Origin: Candidatus Sphingobacterium stercoripullorum
Lineage (GTDB): Bacteria > Bacteroidota > Bacteroidia > Sphingobacteriales > Sphingobacteriaceae
DNA length: 15,709 bases
Assembly: GCA_019114715.1 (NCBI GenBank)
Contig: DXEZ01000318.1
Coordinates: forward strand, 1-15,709
Direction of reading: 5' to 3'
Position numbers and translations under genes: made by a program. Positions 7,053-15,302 of this stretch are shown piece by piece. Under the pieces are notes generated by a model that worked only from the letters and a program-made list of their open reading frames with translations, was not told where the DNA came from and did not search any database. Positions within the stretch are counted from its first letter, which is position 1, and each line of letters opens with the position of its first letter.

Positions 7053-8271
7053 TGCCGGAATCCTTCACCACCTCCCGATCTCCACTCCAAATACGTTTGT
7101 TGGACCACGGCTCAGCGGGATTCGACCAAAAAGGGTTACTTGGTGAGAGTCCCAATGGCAAAAATATAGTAGCGGCTAAATAAGGGCTCCCTTGATTGTT
7201 ATAAGAATCACCCAGATTGGGTTGATTGCCATGTAGCCCAATGCTTAACCAACCGTCCTTATAATAGGTTCCTTCAGGCTCCAATGTTTTGGAAATGACG
7301 GCGGTCAACGCTTCGCGCACCGAGGAAGGAGGAAGCTCTTCAGGCAGGCGATTTAAAAACGCCATGTTGGCCAAATGATGAAAAGCTGCTCCACGGTAAA
7401 TGATTGACCGTCCCGAGGCAGGGTATGTACCGTCAGCCATAATCAAACGCTCCAGGATTACTGCATATCTAGCATTCCGTTTCTTTATTGATTCTGCGTG
7501 CAGCATGTGATCCGCCACCTTACCTTCCAAGCCATCTATTATAGCGGTTAGATAAGGGTGAATGACGAAGCTGTTGTAATAATCGTATGCGAAATAAACA
7601 CCATCCTTATAGATTCCATCCCCTACATACCATTGTTCAAATTGGTTGATCGTCATATTAACGCGCATCTGATCCCAGCTTTCTCCTTTATCCGCTAAAA
7701 ATGTTTCAATTACCGCTGAGAACAACAGCCAATTGGAAAAATAGGGCGTGTACTTTCTAGTGGTTTTAAATGCATCTATTAAATGGCCTTTTGTTTCATC
7801 TGGTAGATTATCCCAAATCCAATTTGAGCGTAATAAGCCTAATGCTAAAAACGAGGCATCAACAAGCTGTTGGTTGCCGATATCAAAGCGTAAAAAGTCA
7901 TTAGCTGTAGAGTCCATAGCATTGACTAGGCCATCAATAACCCAATTCCTATATTTTTCCCGTAGCTCTAGCTCATAGTCATCTCCCTCGTCTAGGTCCA
8001 ACCAAGGAGCAATTCCTGAGAAAACCCGGCCTATAACTTCCAAATATTGCACCTGTATTCTAAATTCCGGACTATCTGAAATACTAGGAATTCTTTTGGG
8101 CATATTTTCTTTCAATTTATCATTCGCTAAATTAAACAAAACAGGACTGACCATTTTATCCATTTCAACTAACCAAAAACGGCGGCTAGCATCCTTCTCT
8201 TGAGACCAAGAAAGCTTGGTCGACAGCAATAGACAAACTAAAAACGGTAACACCTTAAGATACATACGCAT
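7045..8271 (-). CDS. Secreted DUF2264 domain protein
   Basis: With the ATG at 8271 the protein has 408 residues and begins with a clean signal peptide (MRMYLKVLPFLVCLLLSTKL, cut near SWS-Q). The frame can be extended to a TTG at 8304, but that adds 11 residues in front of the signal peptide and is less likely. The mature part matches DUF2264: aromatic-rich helices with DIGNQQLVDASFLALGLLR, YFSNWLLFSAVIETFL, WYVGDGIYKDG, DGTYPASGRSIIYRGAAFHHLA and NQGSPYLAA. The family is predicted to fold as an alpha/alpha toroid, as many polysaccharide-acting enzymes do, but its reaction is not established. Carbohydrate processing in the periplasm is inference. The gene lies 53 nt after the reductase gene and may be cotranscribed, although no functional link is obvious. 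Confidence 0.85.
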   Translation of the reverse strand: MRMYLKVLPFLVCLLLSTKLSWSQEKDASRRFWLVEMDKMVSPVLFNLANDKLKENMPKRIPSISDSPEFRIQVQYLEVIGRVFSGIAPWLDLDEGDDYELELREKYRNWVIDGLVNAMDSTANDFLRFDIGNQQLVDASFLALGLLRSNWIWDNLPDETKGHLIDAFKTTRKYTPYFSNWLLFSAVIETFLADKGESWDQMRVNMTINQFEQWYVGDGIYKDGVYFAYDYYNSFVIHPYLTAIIDGLEGKVADHMLHAESIKKRNARYAVILERLIMADGTYPASGRSIIYRGAAFHHLANMAFLNRLPEELPPSSVREALTAVISKTLEPEGTYYKDGWLSIGLHGNQPNLGDSYNNQGSPYLAATIFLPLGLSPSNPFWSNPAEPWSNKRIWSGDREVVKDSGIR

Positions 8272-8324
8272 AGAACATTCTTTAAGCAGTGAGTAACATT
8301 TCAATTGCTTCTCGTGATAGTTTT

Positions 8325-9374
8325 TTAATTAACTTCAATAACCGTGTTGTTTTCCCTTGGATGACTCGTGCATAATAAGCACCTGCCTTCCTCTACCTCT
8401 CGGTCGGTTAGCACTTCATTATACCGCATTCTTACTGACCCTTCAGTGCACTTAGAAATACATGTGCTACACATCCCCGACTTACATGAATACGGCAGAG
8501 CGAGCCCTTGTTCTAAACCCGCCTCCAGCACTGTTTGGTGATAAGGCACCTCAAGAACAGTATCTACACCTTGAAACTTCAGAATAACGGAATAGGTATT
8601 CTTATCTACTTCTTCCAGACTGGTCTCATTATCATCATCTTCCTCTTCTTCGGGAAGACGAAAAGTTTCTTTTTTTATTTGGCTATGCGGATAGCCTAAC
8701 CCTGAAAGTGTAAAATAGCACAGGTCCATATAGTAAGTTGGGCCGCATGTATAAAAAACTATATCGTCATCAATTGAATAATTAGATAATAATTCAATAA
8801 TATAATCTCTATTAAGCCTGGCTTTAAGTAGGTTTTTTGCAGAAGAATATATCCACTCTATCTTAAGACGATTCGGGAAGTCTTCCTCCCATTTTTTCAG
8901 CTCCTTGAAAAATAAGGCGTCATCTTGTGATCGATTGCTATATACTAGAAGTACGTTGGACTCATTCTCAGCAATTAATGCTGTTTTCAAAATAGAATAC
9001 AATGGGGTAACACCTACTCCCGCAGCAAATAATACTACAGTACGTTTACGGTCCTGTTCTGGCTCATAAACAAACAGACCATTAGGACCGGTTGTGTTTA
9101 TAACATCACCAACTTTCAACTGTTGATGCAAAAACCTTGACACCTCACCGTTATCAATTCTTTTAACAGTCACCGCCAGTCTCTCGTTGTTATATGGGGA
9201 ACTGTTAAAAGAGTACGACCTCCTAACCTCTTGTCCATTAAACTCAAAAATCAAGGTGATAAATTGCCCGGATTTATACACTGGATAGTCATCACTTATG
9301 GAGGAAAACTCAATCGTTAAATTACCATTTGGTTGAGGTAAAATTGTTTCTACCTTCAAAGGAAATATTTTCAT
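8325..9374 (-). CDS. Ferredoxin-type NAD(P)H reductase with C-terminal 2Fe-2S domain (PaaE-like)
   Basis: The 349-residue soluble electron-transfer protein has three domains. The FAD-binding beta barrel carries RRSYS (51-55) and TTGPNGLF (94-101). The NAD(P)-binding domain has AAGVGVTPLYSI (117-128) and YTCGP (208-212). The plant-type ferredoxin domain has the cluster cysteines C297-x4-C302-x2-C305-x29-C335. An acidic stretch (PEEEEDDDNE, 241-250) links the last two domains. The order equals PaaE/PaaK, the reductase of the phenylacetyl-CoA epoxidase, but no other paa genes are present. In Bacteroidota such stand-alone reductases occur widely, so the partner enzyme is unknown. It is separated from infB by a strong hairpin; I found no convincing promoter of its own. 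Confidence 0.9.
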   Translation of the reverse strand: MKIFPLKVETILPQPNGNLTIEFSSISDDYPVYKSGQFITLIFEFNGQEVRRSYSFNSSPYNNERLAVTVKRIDNGEVSRFLHQQLKVGDVINTTGPNGLFVYEPEQDRKRTVVLFAAGVGVTPLYSILKTALIAENESNVLLVYSNRSQDDALFFKELKKWEEDFPNRLKIEWIYSSAKNLLKARLNRDYIIELLSNYSIDDDIVFYTCGPTYYMDLCYFTLSGLGYPHSQIKKETFRLPEEEEDDDNETSLEEVDKNTYSVILKFQGVDTVLEVPYHQTVLEAGLEQGLALPYSCKSGMCSTCISKCTEGSVRMRYNEVLTDREVEEGRCLLCTSHPRENNTVIEVN

Positions 9375-9426
9375 GAACTCTATTAAACGTAAAATCTGTA
9401 ATTTTTAAAATTTATCCTAATATAAC

Positions 9427-9477
9427 AAATGCGCCTTACAAGGCTACAGGAAGATCTGCAGTATGTAAGGCGCATTT
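9427..9477 (-). terminator. Long hairpin after infB, probable transcript end
   Basis: Perfect 14-bp arms (9477..9464 and 9440..9427) enclose a 23-nt loop. The loop itself can pair six more bases (9461..9456 with 9449..9444), including one G-U pair that exists only in the minus-strand RNA. Downstream on that strand comes UUGUUAUAUU, a poor U-run, so it may act as a weak terminator, an mRNA 3'-end stabiliser, or both. It lies 19 nt after the infB stop codon. Confidence 0.65.
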
Positions 9478-9495
9478 AAAAAGGGTATTGATATT

Positions 9496-12400
9496 TTATA
9501 ATGTTCGCTTAACTTCTACTTGTTCGTAAGCTTCAACTATATCTCCGACTTTAATGTCGTTATATCCTTCAATATTTAATCCACATTCAAATCCTGAGGA
9601 GACCTCTCTTACATCATCTTTAAAGCGTTTCAATGAAGCAAGCTTTCCAGTGAATACTACCACCCCTTCTCTAATGATTCGAACGTCATTGTTCCTATGT
9701 ATCTTTCCATCCAATACCATACACCCTGCAATAGTACCAACTTTAGAAATCTTAAATACTTCTCTAATTTCAACATTAGCAACGATCTTCTCTTCATATT
9801 TCGGAGCCAACATACCTTCCATCGCCGATTTGATTTCTTCAATCGCATCGTAGATAATGGAGTATAGTCGTATATCGATCTGCTCTTGTTCAGCTAATTT
9901 TCTAGCATTTAAAGTAGGCCTAACTTGGAATCCGATAATAATTGCATCTGAGGCAGAAGCTAATAACACATCTGATTCAGAGATCGCACCTACTGATTTG
10001 TGGATAACATTTACTTGAATTTCATCTTTAGATAACTTCAATAGAGAGTCACTCAAAGCTTCAATAGAACCATCCACATCACCTTTAACAATAATGTTAA
10101 GCTCCTTAAAGTTTCCTATCGCTAACCTTCTACCAATCTCATCAAGTGTAATGTGTTTAGTAGCACGCATACCTTGCTCTCTTTGCAGTTGTAAACGTTT
10201 GGTTGCAACATGACGTGCTTCTGTTTCCGATTCTAAAATATAGAATTTGTCACCAGCTGTTGGTGCACCGGACATACCTAAAATCTGAATAGGCATAGAC
10301 GGTCCCACCTCCTTGACTCTTTCTCCTCTTTCATTCGATAGAGCTTTTACTTTACCAGAATACGAACCTGCTAAAATTGCATCTCCTATACGAAGAGTAC
10401 CACTTTGAACCAAAACAGTTGTAACGATACCTCTACCTACATCCAGAGAAGCCTCAACGACCGATCCCACAGCTCTCTTCTTAGGGTCTGCCTTTAAGTC
10501 TAATAATTCTGCCTCAAGTAATACTTTCTCTAAAAGCAGGTCTATATTTAAACCTGTTTTAGAGGAAACCTCTTGGCTTTGATATTTTCCACCCCAGTCT
10601 TCAACTAGGATATTCATATTTGCTAATTGTTCTTTAAGCTTGTTTGGATCTGCAGTCGGCTTATCCACTTTCGTGAATGCAAATACAATAGGTACTCCAG
10701 CCGCCTGGGCATGATTTATCGCCTCTTTAGTCTGTGGCATCACACCATCGTCTGCAGCTATTACGATAATTACAACGTCAGTTACCTGCGCACCACGGGC
10801 ACGCATCGCCGTAAAGGCCTCGTGACCAGGCGTATCTAAGAAGGTAATTGTTTTATCGTTTTCAAGCTTCACTGCATATGCACCAATGTGCTGAGTAATT
10901 CCACCTGCCTCACCGCGAGTCACATCTGATTTTCGGATATAATCCAGTAAAGAAGTTTTTCCGTGGTCAACGTGTCCCATCACCGTAACTATCGGTGCTC
11001 TTGAAACTAAGTTTTCTTCAATATCTGGCTCTTCTAACGAAGTAGTTTCTTCGTCTTCTGGGCGAATAAACTCAATTTCAAACCCGTATTCGTCCGCAAC
11101 AATAGTTAATGTTTCTGCATCTAAGCGTTGGTTGATAGAAACGAAAATTCCTAGGTTCATACAAGTGGCAATAACATCTGTCACCTGGACATCCATTAAG
11201 TTTGCTAGTTCGTTAGCTGTAACAAACTCGGTTACTTTTAAAACTTTGGAATCAATTTCTTCATTTCTTGCTGCCTCTTCCGCAGAAAGAGCTATATCAT
11301 CCCGCTTACGTCTTCTTAACCGCGCTCTCTGAGCAAACTTCGTGGACTTACCAGCGCCAGATAATCTAGCTAGAGTTGCCTTGATATGCTCTTGGATATC
11401 TTTATCCGTTAACTCTTCTTTTTTCTCTTTCTTTTGTTTTCTTCTACCACCGCCTCTTGCTCTGTTACTATGTCTTTCCGACTTACCATCTACGGCTTTA
11501 GCTTGAGTTCCACCAACGACAGGGTTCTGTGTTTTTTTCCTTCTACGTTTTCTACGCTCTTTATTTGCAGAGTCCGAAGAAGCCACTGGTCTCCCTTTAC
11601 TTCGTTCTTGTGGTAGTTCAATTTTCCCTACTACTTTAGGTCCTGCTAAAGTAGTTGTTCTAATTCTAATGACATCATCACCCGTTTTAGATGCTGACGT
11701 ATTGGTCTTTTCACTGCCTTTAGGCGATTTATCTTCACGTTTCGGAGAAACGTCTTTTTTATCTCCTTTTGGTTTTCTAGACTTGTTAGCGGCGCCGTCC
11801 TTCACAGGCTTTTCTTTTTTAGGCTCCTGCTGTTTCTTCTCAGCCGACGGTTTAGCCGCAGGCTTCTCTTCAATAACTTGTCTGATTTCTTCTTTTTTAT
11901 CTTCGGTTTTACTACCTGTTTCCGCTGCTGGCTTTTCTACCTTCGGTTGCTCTTTTTCCGCTGGCTTTTGTTCCGGCGTTTCAACAGGTTCTTTCTCTTT
12001 TACTTCCTCTTTTTTAGGAGCGACAGTTTCTTTAACTTTTTCCTCTTTCACTTCCGCTTTCTCCTGAACGGCTTCTTTCTTCTCTTCTACTTTGGCTTTC
12101 CGAGGCTTTTGTAAACTATCTAAATCTATCTTACCAACAACTTTTAAAGGAGAGTTCCCTTTGGACTCTTCCTTTTCCGTTTTTGGTTCTTCTTTCTTTT
12201 CTACAACAGGTTCCTTAGCTTGTGGCTCCGGTTGATCTAGCTTTTGACTGCTTGGAGAAGGTTCTTTTTCAGTCTGAGAAACAGAAACTTTGCTTTCGGC
12301 AGCTGCTTCTTCACGACGAATTTTGCCGATAACAATTTGATTAGCCTCTTCTTTGACGCTTTTATCCCCTTGAAATTCTTTCAAAAGAACTCCATACATC

Positions 12401-12534
12401 TCCGAAGACAGGCGTGTGTTAGGCTTTGATTCGATTTCAAAACCATTTTTCTTCAAATGTTCCACAGCCGTCCCTATACCGATGTTAAGCTCCTTTGCAG
12501 CTTTAAGCAAGTTTACTTTCTTTCCTTCTGACAT
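9496..12534 (-). CDS. infB: Translation initiation factor IF-2
   Basis: The 1012-residue IF-2 places initiator fMet-tRNA on the 30S subunit and drives subunit joining with GTP. An IF2_N-type helical domain (about 5-52) is followed by a very long Lys/Glu/Pro-rich, probably disordered linker (about 60-410). A second IF2_N-like domain lies near 430-490. The GTPase has G1 GHVDHGKT (520-527), GGITQHIG (544-551), DTPGHEA (567-573), a G4 reading TKVD (621-624) in place of the usual NKxD, and G5 SSKTG (657-661). Domains II, III and C2 (initiator tRNA binding) complete the protein. It is longer than the 890-residue E. coli protein because of the linker. It starts 103 nt after nusA; a -7-like TATTTTTG (12585..12578) lies in that gap but without a -33 box. 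Confidence 0.98.
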   Translation of the reverse strand: MSEGKKVNLLKAAKELNIGIGTAVEHLKKNGFEIESKPNTRLSSEMYGVLLKEFQGDKSVKEEANQIVIGKIRREEAAAESKVSVSQTEKEPSPSSQKLDQPEPQAKEPVVEKKEEPKTEKEESKGNSPLKVVGKIDLDSLQKPRKAKVEEKKEAVQEKAEVKEEKVKETVAPKKEEVKEKEPVETPEQKPAEKEQPKVEKPAAETGSKTEDKKEEIRQVIEEKPAAKPSAEKKQQEPKKEKPVKDGAANKSRKPKGDKKDVSPKREDKSPKGSEKTNTSASKTGDDVIRIRTTTLAGPKVVGKIELPQERSKGRPVASSDSANKERRKRRRKKTQNPVVGGTQAKAVDGKSERHSNRARGGGRRKQKKEKKEELTDKDIQEHIKATLARLSGAGKSTKFAQRARLRRRKRDDIALSAEEAARNEEIDSKVLKVTEFVTANELANLMDVQVTDVIATCMNLGIFVSINQRLDAETLTIVADEYGFEIEFIRPEDEETTSLEEPDIEENLVSRAPIVTVMGHVDHGKTSLLDYIRKSDVTRGEAGGITQHIGAYAVKLENDKTITFLDTPGHEAFTAMRARGAQVTDVVIIVIAADDGVMPQTKEAINHAQAAGVPIVFAFTKVDKPTADPNKLKEQLANMNILVEDWGGKYQSQEVSSKTGLNIDLLLEKVLLEAELLDLKADPKKRAVGSVVEASLDVGRGIVTTVLVQSGTLRIGDAILAGSYSGKVKALSNERGERVKEVGPSMPIQILGMSGAPTAGDKFYILESETEARHVATKRLQLQREQGMRATKHITLDEIGRRLAIGNFKELNIIVKGDVDGSIEALSDSLLKLSKDEIQVNVIHKSVGAISESDVLLASASDAIIIGFQVRPTLNARKLAEQEQIDIRLYSIIYDAIEEIKSAMEGMLAPKYEEKIVANVEIREVFKISKVGTIAGCMVLDGKIHRNNDVRIIREGVVVFTGKLASLKRFKDDVREVSSGFECGLNIEGYNDIKVGDIVEAYEQVEVKRTL

Positions 12535-12637
12535 CTAATTATTTATCCTTCTTTTAATAAAATTTTACTCTGCAATACAAAAATAGACTTTTTTAGAGGA
12601 ATTAACACTATTAATCCCATCTAAATTAGAGTGTCGT

Positions 12638-13876
12638 CTATTCGAATTCGGCCTCAAGGATACGGAGTATTTCCTCAATTGTATCCTCTTCAAGATCCGT
12701 CCTTCGAACCAATTCTTCAACACTTAGTGCAAGTACTGCTTTAGCACTATCCAAACCGACCCTTTTCAATTCATCGATGATCCAATTATCAATTTCATCG
12801 GAGAACTCATCAATGTCTACGTCCTCCTCCAGCTCATCACTCTCTCTGTAAACATCAATTTCAAACCCTGTCAGCTTTCCAGCCAACTTGATATTATGTC
12901 CACCTCGACCAATTGCTAAGGACACTTGATCGGGCTTTAAATAGACCGATGCTCTGCTATTTTCTTCATCCAATTTAATGGATGTTATCTTAGCAGGGCT
13001 TAATGCTCTTGTAATATATAATAACAGGTTGCTAGTGTAATTGATAACGTCAATATTTTCGTTTTTTAATTCTCTAACAATCCCATGAATCCTCGAACCT
13101 TTCATTCCTACACAAGCTCCAACTGGATCTATTCTATCATCGAATGACTCCACCGCAACTTTCGCTCTCTCACCAGGTTCTCTAACAATATTTTTAATGA
13201 CTATCAGTCCGTCAAAAATTTCCGGAACTTCTAATTCAAACAATCTCTGTAAAAACTCAGGTGCTGTACGTGAAATAATAATCTTCGGGTTAGAGTTTAT
13301 CATCTCAACCTTTGAAACGACGGCTCTAACATTATCGCCCTTTTTAAAATAATCTGCAGGTATTTGTTCAGACTTAGGTAATATCAACTCATTACCATCG
13401 TCGTCTAACACCAAAATCTCACGCTTCCAAATCTGGTAAACTTCACCAACAACAAGCTCTCCTTCTCGGTCCTTGTATTTCTTAAATATCTCGTCTTTCT
13501 CTAGTTCTAAAATCTTAGATACTAAAGTTTGACGTGCAGCTAATATAGCCCTTCTTCCAAAGCTCTCTAAGGTAATCTCCTCAATATAGTCGTCTCCTAC
13601 TTCCAAGTCAGGATCAAGCTCTCTAGCTTCTGCTATTTCAATTTCAAGCTCGTCATCTTCCGAAAACCCGTCCTCAACAACCGCACGCGTTCTCCACATC
13701 TCCAAGTCACCGTTATCTGGGTTAACAATCACATCCACATTCTCATCGGTCCCGTAACGCCTGCGAACCATACTCCTGAACACCTCCTCCAACACGGATA
13801 TGACTGTGGGACGATCAATATTTTTAAAGTCTTTGAACTCTTGGAAAGAGTCAATTAAATTTATGTTACTGCTCAT
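12638..13876 (-). CDS. nusA: Transcription termination/antitermination factor NusA
   Basis: With the ATG at 13876 the protein has 412 residues, beginning MSSNINLIDSFQEFKD. The open frame continues to 13927, but that adds 17 residues overlapping rimP, and the 13876 start matches the usual N-terminus. Domains are the RNA-polymerase-binding N-domain (1-130), S1 (about 136-202), KH1 (around VGACVGMKGSRI, 252-263) and KH2 (around LAIGRGGHNI, 320-329), followed by an acidic stretch and one helix-hairpin-helix-like tail (about 365-410). The paired acidic repeats of the E. coli protein are missing, which is normal outside Proteobacteria. It begins 1 nt after the rimP stop, so translation is probably coupled. 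Confidence 0.97.
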   Translation of the reverse strand: MSSNINLIDSFQEFKDFKNIDRPTVISVLEEVFRSMVRRRYGTDENVDVIVNPDNGDLEMWRTRAVVEDGFSEDDELEIEIAEARELDPDLEVGDDYIEEITLESFGRRAILAARQTLVSKILELEKDEIFKKYKDREGELVVGEVYQIWKREILVLDDDGNELILPKSEQIPADYFKKGDNVRAVVSKVEMINSNPKIIISRTAPEFLQRLFELEVPEIFDGLIVIKNIVREPGERAKVAVESFDDRIDPVGACVGMKGSRIHGIVRELKNENIDVINYTSNLLLYITRALSPAKITSIKLDEENSRASVYLKPDQVSLAIGRGGHNIKLAGKLTGFEIDVYRESDELEEDVDIDEFSDEIDNWIIDELKRVGLDSAKAVLALSVEELVRRTDLEEDTIEEILRILEAEFE

Positions 13877-13877
13877 T

Positions 13878-14351
13878 TTATTTAAATGAAATTTGAACCT
13901 TTGTTTCTTTAACTTGCTCGAAAGCAATATATTTCTTAAGCACTTCTGCCTTTTTCCTTTTCTCTTTATACACGTATTCCATTTCGAATCTATCCTCTTC
14001 TACTACCAAAAGGGTTCCTTGCAGTTCTTCACCTTCGGTTGTTAAAACTTTAATTTTACGACCTATATTTTTCAGGTACTGCCTATGGAGCTTCAATGGT
14101 TTACCCACCCCAGGTGAGGAAACCTCTAAGCGGTATGGTCCACTAAAAACCTCTTTTTCTTCTAAATGGAATCCAACAAAGCGGCTTATATCTGCACAAT
14201 CATCAATATTAACCCCCTGATCACCGTCCACTAAAATCTCAACCTTGCCGTTACTAAGTACTGACACATCCACTAAAAATAGATCCTCTCTATCTGCAAT
14301 CTTTTCCTCGACAAGCCCCTGAATCAACTCTTCTTTTGAATTTTGATGCAT
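13878..14351 (-). CDS. rimP: Ribosome maturation factor RimP
   Basis: This is a 157-residue RimP with the N-terminal alpha/beta domain (VEILVDGDQGVNIDDCADIS, 37-56, then LEVSSPGVGKPL, 75-86, equivalent to the SSPG(L/V)xxPL hallmark) and the C-terminal SH3-like barrel from about residue 95. RimP binds the 30S precursor and assists late assembly. It is the first gene of the conserved rimP-nusA-infB unit and abuts nusA. An intrinsic terminator and a possible promoter lie just upstream. Confidence 0.95.
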   Translation of the reverse strand: MHQNSKEELIQGLVEEKIADREDLFLVDVSVLSNGKVEILVDGDQGVNIDDCADISRFVGFHLEEKEVFSGPYRLEVSSPGVGKPLKLHRQYLKNIGRKIKVLTTEGEELQGTLLVVEEDRFEMEYVYKEKRKKAEVLKKYIAFEQVKETKVQISFK

Positions 14352-14368
14352 ATTACCTATAAAAAATT

Positions 14369-14398
14369 AAAAAAGGGAGCATAACATGCCCCCTCTTT
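14369..14398 (-). terminator. Intrinsic terminator between the XRE gene and rimP
   Basis: On the minus strand GGGGGCAT (14393..14386), a GTT loop and ATGCTCCC (14382..14375) form an 8-bp G/C-rich stem, extendable by the flanking A and T tracts. Six U residues follow directly, then AA and six more. This is a textbook rho-independent terminator. It can end the regulator transcript, but it also lies between a candidate rimP promoter and the rimP start. Confidence 0.85.
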
Positions 14399-14412
14399 CC
14401 AATATTATTATG

Positions 14413-14444
14413 CAAAAGTACAACTAAATTTACAATAAAAAAAA
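14413..14444 (-). promoter_or_regulatory. Possible promoter of rimP-nusA-infB
   Basis: TACTTTTG (14420..14413) matches the Bacteroidota -7 box TAnnTTTG. At 20-nt spacing the -33 position reads TTTT inside a T-rich run, one base from consensus. Transcription would begin near 14409, about 58 nt before the rimP ATG and immediately ahead of the terminator hairpin. Confidence 0.42.
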
Positions 14445-14450
14445 TAAATA

Positions 14451-15227
14451 TTACTTATTATGAATAACAGTATCTATACTCTTTTGCATTTGGGCCATGA
14501 TTTGCGATAGGCGTGCCAGCTCTGTTTCGTCGCTTTTAACTGGGAAGCTTTTACTGATAAAAGAATAAGGTTTCCAGATTTCTACTATCTCACTTGTTGG
14601 AACCCAGAAAGATTCAAATGCAGGATTATCCGCTAATAATTGCAAGCCTTTAGGTTCTCTGATTTTTCGCCCCACTCTTCTATACTCCACGCCTTCTTCC
14701 TTGACCACAACAATATAAGTTTCATTCGGATTTATTAAAGACCAATCCTCTAGGTATTCTCCAATAACCACATCTTCCTGATTTATGGGCAACATAGCGC
14801 TATCCTTAATCTCAAAAGCGCGATACACTTTCCGAGGATCTAAATCCAAAAATGTAAACTGCGGGAGAGTAGAAACATACTCTGTATCATAGTGCTCGCT
14901 TGCATATTGCTTTTGAGCTAAAGCAGAAACGTAATTTACTTTAGGACTATTATCAACACCAACTGCCACAGTAAGTAAACGCAGTTTTTTTGTGGCGTAA
15001 GTAGCCTTCGGCTTCCAATGGGCGTTAATTTTTTCATTCATCAACTCCGTAACGGTAACCTCAAAAAACTCTGACATCTCTGTCAAGAGGCTAAACTTAG
15101 GCTTAGACCGCCCCTCTTCGTAGGAGCCTACCGCTGCACGGGTGACTTTTAACATATCTGCGAGCTTCTGTTGAGTCAGACCGTACTTCTTCCTTAAAAA
15201 CTTCAAATTTCTTGAAAAATTACTCAT
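14451..15227 (-). CDS. XRE-family regulator with inactive-looking LexA/S24-like domain
   Basis: The 258-residue protein has an N-terminal HTH_3 DNA-binding domain (about 6-61; GLTQQKLADMLKVTRAAVGSYEEG is the helix-turn-helix core). The C-terminal domain resembles the S24 fold of LexA and CI: FEIKDSAMLPI (138-148), VVIGEYLEDW, YIVVVKEEGVEYRRV (171-185). In active members the serine sits directly before Met in GDSM and a lysine sits in the later FKRV-type strand; here these are Ala144 and Arg183. Self-cleavage is therefore unlikely, and the domain may serve dimerisation or ligand sensing. A short helical tail ends the protein. Targets are unknown. It is followed by a strong terminator, so it is probably monocistronic. 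Confidence 0.85.
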   Translation of the reverse strand: MSNFSRNLKFLRKKYGLTQQKLADMLKVTRAAVGSYEEGRSKPKFSLLTEMSEFFEVTVTELMNEKINAHWKPKATYATKKLRLLTVAVGVDNSPKVNYVSALAQKQYASEHYDTEYVSTLPQFTFLDLDPRKVYRAFEIKDSAMLPINQEDVVIGEYLEDWSLINPNETYIVVVKEEGVEYRRVGRKIREPKGLQLLADNPAFESFWVPTSEIVEIWKPYSFISKSFPVKSDETELARLSQIMAQMQKSIDTVIHNK

Positions 15228-15294
15228 TATGACAACTCAATTTGCTCCAAACAATCAACTCTATTTTTAATAGTATCAATTCCTAAGCTACGCT

Positions 15295-15302
15295 CAAACC
15301 TA
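15295..15302 (-). promoter_or_regulatory. Weak candidate -7 box for the XRE regulator
   Basis: TAGGTTTG on the minus strand fits TAnnTTTG and overlaps the stop codon of the upstream barrel gene. The nearest TTTG (15329..15326) is 23 nt away, longer than ideal. The leader would be about 65 nt. Confidence 0.3.

Noticed and set aside
8272..8304. TTG-initiated N-terminal extension of the DUF2264 protein.
   Set aside because: It would put 11 extra residues before a well-formed signal peptide, whereas an ATG is available at 8271.
11434..12114. Several open plus-strand frames opposite the infB linker, rich in Phe and Ser.
   Set aside because: They are the antisense image of Lys/Glu-rich codons in the IF-2 linker; no start signals or protein-like composition.
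12578..12585. TATTTTTG between nusA and infB as an internal infB promoter.
   Set aside because: The -33 region (AGTG/GTGT) does not match. Possible, but not supported enough to list as a feature.
12598..12618. 8-bp hairpin after nusA as a terminator.
   Set aside because: The minus-strand RNA continues with UCU and then a run of A residues, not U, so it does not look like an intrinsic terminator; nusA-infB is normally one operon.
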